This document shows, piece after piece, positions 55,186 through 63,701 of a stretch of 64,000 nucleotides of DNA (its first letter is position 1; each line of letters begins with the position of its first letter). Position numbers and translations under genes: made by a program. The stretch is from Gottfriedia solisilvae (GTDB lineage Bacteria; Bacillota; Bacilli; Bacillales; Bacillaceae_G), in the NCBI RefSeq assembly GCF_002128405.1, contig NZ_NETJ01000002.1, positions 825,902 to 889,901 of the forward strand, given 5' to 3'. The notes under the pieces were generated by a model. It did no database searches and was not told the DNA's origin. It saw only the letters and a program-made list of their open reading frames with translations.

Positions 55186-56529
55186 TTGTCGGATATAGGT
55201 ACTAAATTATTATTAGTTGTTCTATTAATTGCCTTTACTGCTTTTTTTGTGGCATCTGAATTTGCGATTGTTAGAATTCGCAGTTCACGAATTGATCAAT
55301 TAATAGGTGAAGGAAATAAAAAAGCGCAAGCAGTTAAAAGAGTGATTTCTCATCTTGACGAATATTTATCTGCATGTCAATTAGGCATTACAGTTACTAG
55401 TTTAGGTTTAGGGTGGTTAGGTGAACCAACGATTGATAAATTATTACATCCAGTGATTGATCAATTAAATCTTCCTGCAACTGTAAGTGAAACAATTACT
55501 TTTTTAATTGCGTTTGGATTCATTACTTTTATTCATGTTGTAGTAGGAGAGTTGGCACCAAAAACTGTCGCGATCCAAAAAGCAGAGGCAGTAATTTTAC
55601 TATTTGCACCACCATTGATTTTATTTTATAAAATTACGTATCCATTCATTTGGCTATTCAATAATTCAGCAAGACTTGTCTTGAAATTATTCGGAATTCC
55701 GCCTGCAAGTGAGCATGAAGTAGCTCATTCAGAGGAAGAATTAAGAATTTTACTCTCTGAAAGCTATGAGAGCGGTGAAATTAATTCATCCGAATATAAA
55801 TATGTAAATAATATTTTCGATTTTAATATGCGTGTTGCCAAAGAGATAATGGTTCCAAGAACAGAGATGGTTGCAATTGATATGAAAGTACCTTTTCATG
55901 AAAATATTCAATTTATGAGTTTAGAAAAGTACACTCGATTTCCAGTTGTAGATGGCGATAAAGATCATGTTATTGGACTTATTAATTTTAAAGACGTTTT
56001 TACTGATTTCGTATTACATAAAGGTGAACCTGAAGTAAAAACGCTCGAACAGTATATTAGACCCATAATTCAAGTGATTGAGTCAATTTCAGTGCATGAT
56101 TTACTTGTTAAAATGCAAAGAGAGCACATTCATATGTCAATTCTCGTTGATGAATATGGTGGAACTTCTGGTTTAGTAACGGTAGAAGACATACTAGAAG
56201 AAATTGTCGGTGAAATTCGAGATGAATTTGATGTAGATGAAAAAGAAGAGATTTTTAAAGTTAATGAAAATAAATATACAATAGCAGGTAAAGTTCTAAT
56301 CAGTGAAGTAAACGATGTATTTAATTTAGATATTGATGATACAGATGTTGATACAATTGGTGGCTGGATCTTAACTGAGAATTTCGAAGTTCAAGAAGGG
56401 GATACAATCAAAGTTCATCCATATACATTTAAAATTCTTAAAATAGACGGTCATTATATTAAATCAATAGAAATAACGAAAGATCATATTAAAAATCAAC
56501 AAACAAATGAAGAAAGCGCAAATGATTAA
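55186..56529 (+). CDS. Hemolysin/CNNM-CBS family transporter
   Basis: Membrane protein of 447 residues. The DUF21/CNNM domain (four helices) begins the protein, with LSACQLGITVTSLGLGWLGEP. Two CBS domains (VPRTEMVAIDM and HMSILVDEYGGTSGLVTVEDILEEIVGEI) follow, then the CorC/HlyC C-terminal domain. Relatives export or sense magnesium, such as B. subtilis MpfA. TTG start at 55186 supported by TTGGAGGGA. It is monocistronic. Confidence 0.9.
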   Translation: MSDIGTKLLLVVLLIAFTAFFVASEFAIVRIRSSRIDQLIGEGNKKAQAVKRVISHLDEYLSACQLGITVTSLGLGWLGEPTIDKLLHPVIDQLNLPATVSETITFLIAFGFITFIHVVVGELAPKTVAIQKAEAVILLFAPPLILFYKITYPFIWLFNNSARLVLKLFGIPPASEHEVAHSEEELRILLSESYESGEINSSEYKYVNNIFDFNMRVAKEIMVPRTEMVAIDMKVPFHENIQFMSLEKYTRFPVVDGDKDHVIGLINFKDVFTDFVLHKGEPEVKTLEQYIRPIIQVIESISVHDLLVKMQREHIHMSILVDEYGGTSGLVTVEDILEEIVGEIRDEFDVDEKEEIFKVNENKYTIAGKVLISEVNDVFNLDIDDTDVDTIGGWILTENFEVQEGDTIKVHPYTFKILKIDGHYIKSIEITKDHIKNQQTNEESAND

Positions 56530-56551
56530 TGTAAATCTATTGCGCTTTTTG
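56513..56551 (+). terminator. Terminator of the CNNM-CBS gene
   Basis: AAAGCGCAA pairs with TTGCGCTTT. The left arm lies inside the last codons of the gene. Confidence 0.75.
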
Positions 56552-56585
56552 TTTATTTTGATAATAAATTTCACGTACCGTAATA

Positions 56586-56975
56586 TTAAAACTGCGTAGA
56601 ATGATACAACACGTCTTTAATGAAAATTTCATTTTTATCAACCGCATTTTTATGTGCAAGAACTAAGCCGATCGGAGTTGGAGTTGGCAAATTATTAACG
56701 AGAGAGAAGGGAAGGTTCGCTTTTTTAGCTAATTTAATATATTTTGAAATAGCTGTGTATGGAAGAGTGCCATTCAATAATAAAGTTAGACTTTTATTTG
56801 AGAAATTAGCCTCAATTTGAGAATAGATTGAATTTGCCATTACTTGGCTTGTTGTAAGTGCGATCTCAACTCTTTCTCGAATTGTACCTAAAAAAACATT
56901 TCGCTCTTCAATTTTTATTTGCTTTTCACCATAAATTCCTTTTATCAAATAATCTTCAACGTTATTTCCAGCCAT
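56586..56975 (-). CDS. yueI: YueI family protein (DUF1694)
   Basis: Protein of 129 residues with the DUF1694 layout: an N-terminal YLIKGIYGEKQIK, then GTIRERVEIALTTSQVM, and TPIGLVLAHKNAVDKNEIFI near the end. The fold resembles ribosomal L7Ae-like proteins, but no function is known. GAAGGAAGG lies upstream of the ATG. Convergent with the CNNM-CBS gene. Confidence 0.82.
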   Translation of the reverse strand: MAGNNVEDYLIKGIYGEKQIKIEERNVFLGTIRERVEIALTTSQVMANSIYSQIEANFSNKSLTLLLNGTLPYTAISKYIKLAKKANLPFSLVNNLPTPTPIGLVLAHKNAVDKNEIFIKDVLYHSTQF

Positions 56976-57239
56976 TTTTTATACCTTCCTTCTTTCTTTT
57001 CTTTATTGTAACTAATTGTATCGTATTCTTCCTTGCTCATTATTGACAATTTTGTATATATTTAATGGATATAAAGTATGATAAAATCAGTGATATACGT
57101 AAAAAAATGTAATATTGTCGCATAAGAATACAACCATATTACTAATTCGACATTTTTTGTAATTTTTACTTAACGAATTTTTAAAAATTTGTTACTATTT
57201 AATTAATAATGTATTTACTTGGAGGTGTTCCTTATTGAT

Positions 57240-58343
57240 ATGACAATTGAAAGTAGGTATAGTTCATTTATTAAAGACAATATGCCTACGCTAGTTAAAA
57301 ATTGGGTCTCAGAAGCGTTGATTAGCGATCATGATCCTTTTAAATCTGAAATTATCATTAATGGAACAAAATTGATTGATTTCACTTTATTATATTTAGA
57401 AGAAAAGATCGATGAAGCGCAAATTCAAGATTTGGCTTTTAAAATTGCTGAAGAACGAGCGCAAGCAATCGCGAACATAGGAGAATTTGTATATAATTCG
57501 AATTTAGGTAGAAGTGAATTATTCAAACATTTATCCGCCTTTGGTGAGAATATTGGAGATGTACAACCTTTAATTGATAAAATCAATTATGTATTTGATC
57601 AATTTATTTATTATACTGTCAAAAGATATTCATACATAATAACACAGGACATTGAAGAAAAAAAACAATTTATTGATGAGACACATAAGGAAAGACTCAC
57701 AATTCTAGGGCAAATGTCAGCTAGTTTTGTACATGAGTTTAGGAATCCGCTCACATCAATCATTGGCTTTGTGAAGCTCTTACGAGTAGATCATCCACAA
57801 TTAAAATATTTAGATATTATAGACCATGAATTACATCAATTGAACTTTAGAATTGATCAGTTTCTACATGTTTCAAAAAAAGAACATGATCAGGTTGTAG
57901 AATACTTCTTGATTAACGATCTTTTCAAAGATATCACAGAATTTCTATATCCAAGTATTGTGAATTCAAATGTTGTCTTACAAGAAGGTTTAACACAAAC
58001 TATTTATATACCAGGCTTTAGAAATGAATTGCGTCAAGTATTATTAAACATTTTTATGAATTCAATTGATGCGTTGTCCGAAAATAAAGGTCAAAAAATT
58101 ATCCAATATCAAGTAGCAGACATTGGAGATAAAGTTGTCATTCAAATTCGTAACAATGGTCCTAAAATTAATGAGGAAAATATATTAACGATATTTGAAC
58201 CATTTGTAACCACAAAAAATCATGGTACAGGTATTGGATTATTTGTATGCAAGCAAATAATCGAAAAACATGAAGGCGAAATAAAATGTTTATCAGATGA
58301 TCAATGGACCACATTTTACATAACATTACCAAAGAGACCATAA
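57240..58343 (+). CDS. Cytosolic sensor histidine kinase
   Basis: Histidine kinase of 367 residues without membrane helices. An all-helical N-terminal sensor of about 145 residues resembles the HisK_N domain found in Bacillus sporulation-type kinases. The phospho-accepting His165 lies in SFVHEFRNPLTSIIGFVKLL. The ATPase domain has NIFMNSIDAL (N box) and GTGIGLFVCKQI (G box). No response regulator is adjacent, so it is an orphan that may feed the Spo0F phosphorelay. The GGAGGTG site is 12 bases from ATG 57240 and six from an ATT, so the start is unusual. Confidence 0.88.
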   Translation: MTIESRYSSFIKDNMPTLVKNWVSEALISDHDPFKSEIIINGTKLIDFTLLYLEEKIDEAQIQDLAFKIAEERAQAIANIGEFVYNSNLGRSELFKHLSAFGENIGDVQPLIDKINYVFDQFIYYTVKRYSYIITQDIEEKKQFIDETHKERLTILGQMSASFVHEFRNPLTSIIGFVKLLRVDHPQLKYLDIIDHELHQLNFRIDQFLHVSKKEHDQVVEYFLINDLFKDITEFLYPSIVNSNVVLQEGLTQTIYIPGFRNELRQVLLNIFMNSIDALSENKGQKIIQYQVADIGDKVVIQIRNNGPKINEENILTIFEPFVTTKNHGTGIGLFVCKQIIEKHEGEIKCLSDDQWTTFYITLPKRP

Positions 58344-58374
58344 AAAAACTCGGTTATATAACCGAGTTTTTTAT
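58343..58374. terminator. Bidirectional terminator between the kinase and DUF4397 genes
   Basis: AAAAAACTCGGTT-ATAT-AACCGAGTTTTTT. Confidence 0.9.
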
Positions 58375-59135
58375 TTTAACATCAATACCTCAAATGCTGT
58401 ATCCTCATTCATCAATCCGATTGAGATAATATCATAAATCTTATTTTTTTGAAATGTTGATTTATATAAAGGATAGAGGATTGACTTTGTTCCCGATAAC
58501 CGAAGTTCCAAATTGACTGACATAGGTGTTAATGAAAGATAGTCTGATGTTTCTTTGTAGGAAACATTTGAAAAGACAACATCACCTTCACCTTGTTTAA
58601 CTGCTAAATCAAGTTGTGGCGCTGTGTTAGCAAGGTGAATAAAACGGATTTTTGTTTCATTCATTGGTAAATATGGGTCATCAACTATTTGTAAAATGCT
58701 TAACTGGTTTAATTGAAATGTCAGTGCAATAGTGTAATAACGATTTTTTTCAAGAAGAAGTGATTCAGTTTGTAAAGGTTGAGATAAATTATTTGAATCA
58801 TATATGTCAATTTGATGGTTCCCTGGAGAAAGTTCAAGATAATTAGAAGTGTTTTTATAAGATAAATCTGTAAGTTGAAATCCATTAAGAAAGATATGAA
58901 ACGTAGACATAGTTGGAACGACATTCAAAAATCTAGCAAACGATTTTTGTTTCATTTTCTCCATATTAATATCGTCAATTCTCTGAAGCGTTATAGCGTT
59001 AATTTTTTGAACAAAATTGCTTTGTTTTTCATAATATTGATGTAAAAAGTTAGTTAGAAGATGATGAAATTCAGATGATTGCACATTTTTTAATGAATTC
59101 AGTGAATCATTTTCTTTCTTTTTTCCTTCATTCAA
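58371..59135 (-). CDS. DUF4397 domain protein
   Basis: Protein of 254 residues. A charged helical N-terminus precedes two DUF4397-like beta-sandwich units: ARFLNVVPTMSTFHIFLNG with NYLELSPGNHQIDIY, and IRFIHLANTAPQLDLAV with DYLSLTPMSVNLEL. Related proteins are often exported, but no signal peptide is seen here. TTG start at 59135, set by GGGAGGT; frames further upstream lack a site. Function unknown. Confidence 0.75.
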   Translation of the reverse strand: MNEGKKKENDSLNSLKNVQSSEFHHLLTNFLHQYYEKQSNFVQKINAITLQRIDDINMEKMKQKSFARFLNVVPTMSTFHIFLNGFQLTDLSYKNTSNYLELSPGNHQIDIYDSNNLSQPLQTESLLLEKNRYYTIALTFQLNQLSILQIVDDPYLPMNETKIRFIHLANTAPQLDLAVKQGEGDVVFSNVSYKETSDYLSLTPMSVNLELRLSGTKSILYPLYKSTFQKNKIYDIISIGLMNEDTAFEVLMLK

Positions 59136-59344
59136 AATGATACCTCCCTTTATAGCCCTCGCATGTAAAAACGTATTCAATAACGAGAAAATTATGAATT
59201 ATTTTTTATTTTTTTTAAATGAAAATAGTCATTGATTTTTATAGTCATAATTTAATAGAATACTTTTAATATAGTTTTTAACAGACAACTAAATATTGGC
59301 TAATTAAGTTCTTACACTGATTGTTTTAGGTGTTTCTTAATGCG

Positions 59345-59411
59345 CTCGTATAATTTTGGAAATAAACGGTCCAAGAGTTTCTACCAAACTGCCGCATAGT
59401 TTGACTACGAG
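59345..59411 (+). promoter_or_regulatory. Purine riboswitch aptamer, guanine-type
   Basis: Complete 67-nt purine aptamer. P1 is CTCGTA/TACGAG, J1/2 is TAAT, and the signature AGTTTCTACC is the P2-J2/3 core. P3 is AAACT/AGTTT and the 3' side is GACTACGAG. The specificity base equivalent to position 74 is C (59405), as in guanine riboswitches; adenine riboswitches have U in GATTA. Downstream, CTCCTAA/TTAGGAG (59433-59448) hides the AGGAGG site. AGAGATATG with CATATTCTCT (59410-59434) is a competing stem. The regulated gene is adenine deaminase. Confidence 0.93.
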
Positions 59412-59455
59412 AGATATGACATAACATATTCTCTCCTAATTTTAGGAGGAGTAAA

Positions 59456-61183
59456 ATGAACTTACATGAAATGAAAGCTTCTATAAAAGCTGAAAAAGCG
59501 GATTTTTTAATTATTAACGGTAAAATTCTGAATGTTTTTACAAAAGAAATTATTGAGGAATCTATTGCTGTGACAAACGGGATCATTGTGGGTATTGGTG
59601 ATTATGAAGGAAAAATAGTCATTGATGCAAAAGGGAAATACATTTCTCCAGGTTTCATCGACTCACATGTTCATATAGAATCTTCAATGGTTACCCCTAG
59701 CGAATATGCTAGAACAATATTGCCGCATGGTGTGACAACAGTAATCACTGATCCCCATGAAATAGCAAACGTATCTGGTGTTGAAGGGATTCAATTTATG
59801 CTAGATGAATCTGAACATTTACCACTTGATGTTAGAGTCATGTTACCTTCGTGTGTTCCTGCCACATCACTAGAACGTGGTGGAGCAATTTTATATGCTG
59901 AACATTTAGAGACGTTTATGGAGCACCCGAGAGTACTTGGTTTGGCCGAAGTAATGGATTATCCTTCAGTCATGTCAATGGAAAAACAAATGATGGATAA
60001 AATTCAATTAGCTCATAAATATCAAAAACCGATTGATGGTCATTTAGCTGGCCTCGGTAAGAATGAAATCAATACGTATGCTTATAGCGGAATCCTAACA
60101 GATCATGAATGCACGAATGTAAATGAAGTATTAGATAGACTTCGTGCAGGGATGTACGTTGCATTAAGAGAAGGTTCTGCAGCCAGAAATTTAATTGATT
60201 TACTACCTGCAGTCAATGAGAATAATGCAAACCGGATTATGTATTGTACAGATGATAAGCATTTAGATGATATTTATAAAGAAGGTTCAATTGATTTTTG
60301 TATTCGTACAGCAATCGCATTTGGAATTTCACCTATTACTGCTTATTCTATGGCAACTTTTAATCCCGCTCAATGCTATGGCCTTAAACAGAAAGGTGCG
60401 ATTGCACCAGGTTATGAAGCCAATTTTGTTTTTATAAATGATTTAGAAAATGTGGATATTACTGATGTGTGGATCAAAGATCAATTTATCGTTTCAAATC
60501 AGAAATTAATCGAGTCAACTGTACAAAAAGAATCTAAAAATCATATTTCTACATTCATAAATTTAGGTGATATTAGACTAGAAGATTTTATGATTAGTTG
60601 TGATGGAATGAATTACGCAAACATCATTGAAATCAATCCAAAAAGTATTGTAACTAGCCACATAGTGGAAAAAATAGCAAACTCTGATGATCAACAATTT
60701 ACTGCAAATGTAAAAGAAAATTTATGTAAAATCGCTGTTATTGACCGGTACCATTCTGAAAAAGAAATTGGATTAGGCATCGTTAAAGGTTTAAATTTAA
60801 AGGAAGGTGCGATTGCAACTACGATCGCACATGATTCACATCAATTGATTGTTGCTGGAATGAACGATGAAGATATGTACTTGGCTGTCAAAACTGTAAA
60901 GGAAATGAATGGTGGAATAGTAGTTGTTGCAAACGGACAAATACTAGCTAAATTATCACTACCAATTGGTGGTTTGGTTAGTCTAAATTCAGCTGAAGAA
61001 GTCGAACATGGATTAAATTTAATTGAAAATGCCCTATTGAAGATTCGTCCTAATAATAATTTCAATGCATTTTTAACATTATCATTTCTTGCTTTACCAG
61101 TCATACCAAGCATCAAAATTACAACTAAAGGTTTATTTAATGTAAACACTTTTCAATTTATCCCTTTATTTATTCATAATTAG
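59456..61183 (+). CDS. ade: Adenine deaminase
   Basis: Amidohydrolase of 575 residues that converts adenine to hypoxanthine and ammonia for purine salvage. Metal motif PGFIDSHVHIESS has His71 and His73, and DPHEIANVSG, EVMDYPSVM, DGHLAGL and TDDKHLDD follow. The C-terminal domain ends with FLALPVIPSIKITTKGLF. Length is normal for the AdeC family. AGGAGGAG precedes the ATG and sits in a small hairpin of the riboswitch region. A terminator follows. Confidence 0.96.
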   Translation: MNLHEMKASIKAEKADFLIINGKILNVFTKEIIEESIAVTNGIIVGIGDYEGKIVIDAKGKYISPGFIDSHVHIESSMVTPSEYARTILPHGVTTVITDPHEIANVSGVEGIQFMLDESEHLPLDVRVMLPSCVPATSLERGGAILYAEHLETFMEHPRVLGLAEVMDYPSVMSMEKQMMDKIQLAHKYQKPIDGHLAGLGKNEINTYAYSGILTDHECTNVNEVLDRLRAGMYVALREGSAARNLIDLLPAVNENNANRIMYCTDDKHLDDIYKEGSIDFCIRTAIAFGISPITAYSMATFNPAQCYGLKQKGAIAPGYEANFVFINDLENVDITDVWIKDQFIVSNQKLIESTVQKESKNHISTFINLGDIRLEDFMISCDGMNYANIIEINPKSIVTSHIVEKIANSDDQQFTANVKENLCKIAVIDRYHSEKEIGLGIVKGLNLKEGAIATTIAHDSHQLIVAGMNDEDMYLAVKTVKEMNGGIVVVANGQILAKLSLPIGGLVSLNSAEEVEHGLNLIENALLKIRPNNNFNAFLTLSFLALPVIPSIKITTKGLFNVNTFQFIPLFIHN

Positions 61184-61191
61184 ATTAGATG

Positions 61192-61218
61192 AAAGACTCC
61201 TAGATGGAGTCTTTTTTT
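61192..61218 (+). terminator. Terminator of ade
   Basis: AAAGACTCC-TAGAT-GGAGTCTTTTTTT. Confidence 0.9.
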
Positions 61219-61376
61219 CGTTTTAGAGCCAATGTCTGTATTTGTAAATGATGTAAATTACTTACCATTGAAACTAGACTCATATCTAAATTGGGCATCT
61301 GTCTAGAACAAAATTGGGGAAATTACATAAGTTATAAGTGTAATATCTCATTACCTATGTGAAGGAGGCAATACTC

Positions 61377-61496
61377 ATGAAAGGTTATTCTCCATATTAT
61401 GGTGGCGCTTGCGGTGGATGCGGCGGCGGATTCGCGTTAATCGTAGTTTTATTTATTCTGTTAATTATCATCGGTGCAACATTTGTAAAATACTAA
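61377..61496 (+). CDS. YjcZ family sporulation micro-protein, 39 aa
   Basis: Short gene encoding 39 residues: MKGYSPYYGGACGGCGGG, then a membrane helix (FALIVVLFILLIIIGATFV). This Gly/Cys-rich head and single helix define the YjcZ/SscA family of small sporulation proteins, some of which act in spore coat assembly. GAAGGAGG precedes the ATG. Gly codons are GC-rich compared with the neighbours because of composition. Terminator follows. Confidence 0.88.
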   Translation: MKGYSPYYGGACGGCGGGFALIVVLFILLIIIGATFVKY

Positions 61497-61520
61497 AAAA
61501 CATTGAGCGTCAGCCACAGG

Positions 61521-61556
61521 AACCGACTAACAAATCGTTAGTCGGTTTCGTTTTTT
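61521..61556 (+). terminator. Terminator of the YjcZ-like gene
   Basis: AACCGACTAAC-AAATC-GTTAGTCGGTT followed by TCGTTTTTT. Confidence 0.9.
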
Positions 61557-61692
61557 ACTTTTACTATTCCCTTATAGTTAGTAGAGCCCTTTCACCTTCT
61601 ATTTATAAAATGCATATAAATAAGTAGGTATATAACTAGTAATCTACTGAATTTTAAATGACTGTCCTACAATGATTAAAGGAGGACCTTAT

Positions 61693-63102
61693 GTGAAAAA
61701 TCAACTTTATAAACCACAAAGGCATTGGAAAGACATACCTTTATGGAAAGATGTAACAGATGAACAATGGAATGATTGGCTTTGGCAGCTTACGAATACT
61801 GTGCGGACTTTAGATGACTTAAAACAAGTTATTGATTTAACAAAGGACGAAGAAGAAGGAGTTAGAATCTCAACAAAAACCATTCCTTTAAACATTACAC
61901 CTTATTATGCGTCTTTGATGAATCCAACAGATCCAAGATGTCCAATTCGTATGCAATCAGTTCCGATTGGAAAAGAGTTAAATAAAACGAAATATGATGC
62001 AGAAGATCCACTTGGAGAAGATGATGATAGTCCAGTGCCTGGTTTAACTCATCGTTATCCAGATCGCGTTCTATTTTTAGTGACAAATCAATGTTCTATG
62101 TATTGTCGTTACTGTACAAGAAGACGTTTTTCGGGTCAGATCGGAATGGGTGTACCAAAAAAACAACTTGATGATGCAATATCTTATATACGTCAAAATT
62201 CAGAAATAAGAGATGTTCTGATTTCAGGTGGAGATGGATTATTAATAAATGACAATATTTTAGAGTATATATTAAAAAATTTAAGAGCAATCGAGCATGT
62301 TGAAATTATTCGAATTGGAACAAGAGCACCAGTAGTGTTCCCGCAACGTATTACTGAAAACTTGTGTGAAATTCTAAAAAAATATCATCCTGTGTGGTTA
62401 AATACGCACTTTAATACGAGCATAGAAATCACAGAAGAAGCTAAAAAAGCATGTGAAATGTTAGTGAACGCAGGTGTTCCCGTAGGAAACCAAGCTGTTA
62501 TTCTTACTGGAATTAATGACAGTGTTCCGATCATGAAAAAACTAATGCACGATTTAGTTAAAATTCGTGTGAGACCTTATTATATTTATCAATGTGATTT
62601 GTCTGAAGGAATAGGTCATTTTAGAGCACCAGTTGCGAAAGGATTAGAAATAATTGAAGGATTGAGGGGGCATACGTCAGGTTATGCAGTACCTACATTT
62701 GTAGTAGATGCACCTGGTGGAGGTGGGAAAATTTCACTTCAACCAAATTATATTGTTTCACAAAGTAGTAAAAAAACTGTTTTACGAAATTTTGAAGGTG
62801 TCATTACCTCATATCCAGAACCAGAAAATTATACAGAAGATACAGCTGAAGATTATTTCTCACTTGTGTATCCTGATTATTTACAAAAGGCAGCTAAAGT
62901 AGGGATTGCGAGTATTATGACCGATCAAGTGCAAAGTCTCATTCCAAAAGATTTAGATCGAATGAAAAAAAGAGAGCAATATCAGGAAGATCCAACTCAT
63001 AGTTCATTAAAAAATAAACGAGAAAAACGAGATGAACTAAAGGAGAAAAAATTTAAAGCTCAAATTCAAAAAATGGATGGAAGTGAAAAGAATGACGAAT
63101 AA
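61693..63102 (+). CDS. kamA: L-lysine 2,3-aminomutase
   Basis: Radical-SAM, PLP-dependent enzyme of 469 residues that turns L-lysine into L-beta-lysine. The iron-sulphur motif CSMYCRYC has Cys134, 138 and 141. The PLP lysine is Lys346 in DAPGGGGKIS, and GGDGLL and RIGTRAPVV are conserved. A Lys-rich C-terminal tail extends it. In B. subtilis the gene (yodO) belongs to a sporulation-expressed lysine catabolism set. GTG start with GGAGG eight bases upstream. The YokU gene overlaps its end. Confidence 0.95.
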   Translation: MKNQLYKPQRHWKDIPLWKDVTDEQWNDWLWQLTNTVRTLDDLKQVIDLTKDEEEGVRISTKTIPLNITPYYASLMNPTDPRCPIRMQSVPIGKELNKTKYDAEDPLGEDDDSPVPGLTHRYPDRVLFLVTNQCSMYCRYCTRRRFSGQIGMGVPKKQLDDAISYIRQNSEIRDVLISGGDGLLINDNILEYILKNLRAIEHVEIIRIGTRAPVVFPQRITENLCEILKKYHPVWLNTHFNTSIEITEEAKKACEMLVNAGVPVGNQAVILTGINDSVPIMKKLMHDLVKIRVRPYYIYQCDLSEGIGHFRAPVAKGLEIIEGLRGHTSGYAVPTFVVDAPGGGGKISLQPNYIVSQSSKKTVLRNFEGVITSYPEPENYTEDTAEDYFSLVYPDYLQKAAKVGIASIMTDQVQSLIPKDLDRMKKREQYQEDPTHSSLKNKREKRDELKEKKFKAQIQKMDGSEKNDE

Positions 63103-63391
63103 TTCGTTAAAATGTGACTGGTGTCAGGAGGATAATTTAGAAGAATTGAAAGCTGTTGTTCATTGGGAGTTACCTGATGGCTCCCGCGCAATCACAATAA
63201 CGAATGTTCCGTCATTTTATTGTGAGAAATGTAAATTTACTTATCAAAAAGAAGATGTAGTAAAAACAATAGAAGATCAATTATTACTAATTTCTACTGA
63301 GTTACTTCCAGTTTCTGTTTCATTTGAAGAATTAATGAAACAACCAAGATTATTAAAAAGAAATTATTTTGACTTCTCGTCATATAACTAG
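63092..63391 (+). CDS. yokU: YokU family zinc-finger-like protein
   Basis: Protein of 99 residues with CDWC and CEKC pairs that probably bind zinc, in the order of YokU proteins. A helical C-terminus follows. In Bacilli it is often next to kamA, as here. It overlaps the kamA stop by 11 bases, so the two are translationally coupled, suggesting a common process. Its activity is unknown. GGAAGTG is the weak site for ATG 63092; ATG 63077 is an alternative. Confidence 0.82.
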   Translation: MTNNSLKCDWCQEDNLEELKAVVHWELPDGSRAITITNVPSFYCEKCKFTYQKEDVVKTIEDQLLLISTELLPVSVSFEELMKQPRLLKRNYFDFSSYN

Positions 63392-63434
63392 TATTTTTAA
63401 TTTATAAATATTGAGAAACGATTGAGGGAGAATC

Positions 63435-63656
63435 ATGAAAAAGTCATTTTACCATTACATGATGAAACATAGAAACTATAAAGTGCCAACAGATATTGGA
63501 TTATTTGCAGATCATCTTTTTAATGATCACTCCTTTCCAAAACAAGCATTTGACTATGATGAAATTAGCTCATATTTAGAATTAGACGGCACTTTTAACA
63601 TGCCAATGAGCGTCTTTGATCAAGCTTGGAATTTATATGAGGATGAAGAAACTTAA
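63435..63656 (+). CDS. yozE: YozE family protein (UPF0346)
   Basis: Short helical protein of 73 residues. It starts KSFYHYMMKHR and includes FADHLFNDHSFPKQAFDYDEISSYLE, the signature of the YozE/UPF0346 family, whose fold is SAM-domain-like. No function is known. GAGGGAGAATC precedes the ATG. A perfect terminator begins at its stop. Confidence 0.93.
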   Translation: MKKSFYHYMMKHRNYKVPTDIGLFADHLFNDHSFPKQAFDYDEISSYLELDGTFNMPMSVFDQAWNLYEDEET

Positions 63657-63683
63657 GATACAACAATAGTTGTATCTTTTTTT
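63656..63683 (+). terminator. Terminator of yozE
   Basis: AAGATACAAC-AATA-GTTGTATCTTTTTTT. Confidence 0.92.
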
Positions 63684-63701
63684 ATTTAGTCAAATTCCGC
63701 T

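Noticed and set aside
59345..59411. Adenine riboswitch, which the downstream adenine deaminase would suggest
   Set aside because: The discriminating base is C (GACTACG) rather than U, so the sequence itself says guanine-type.
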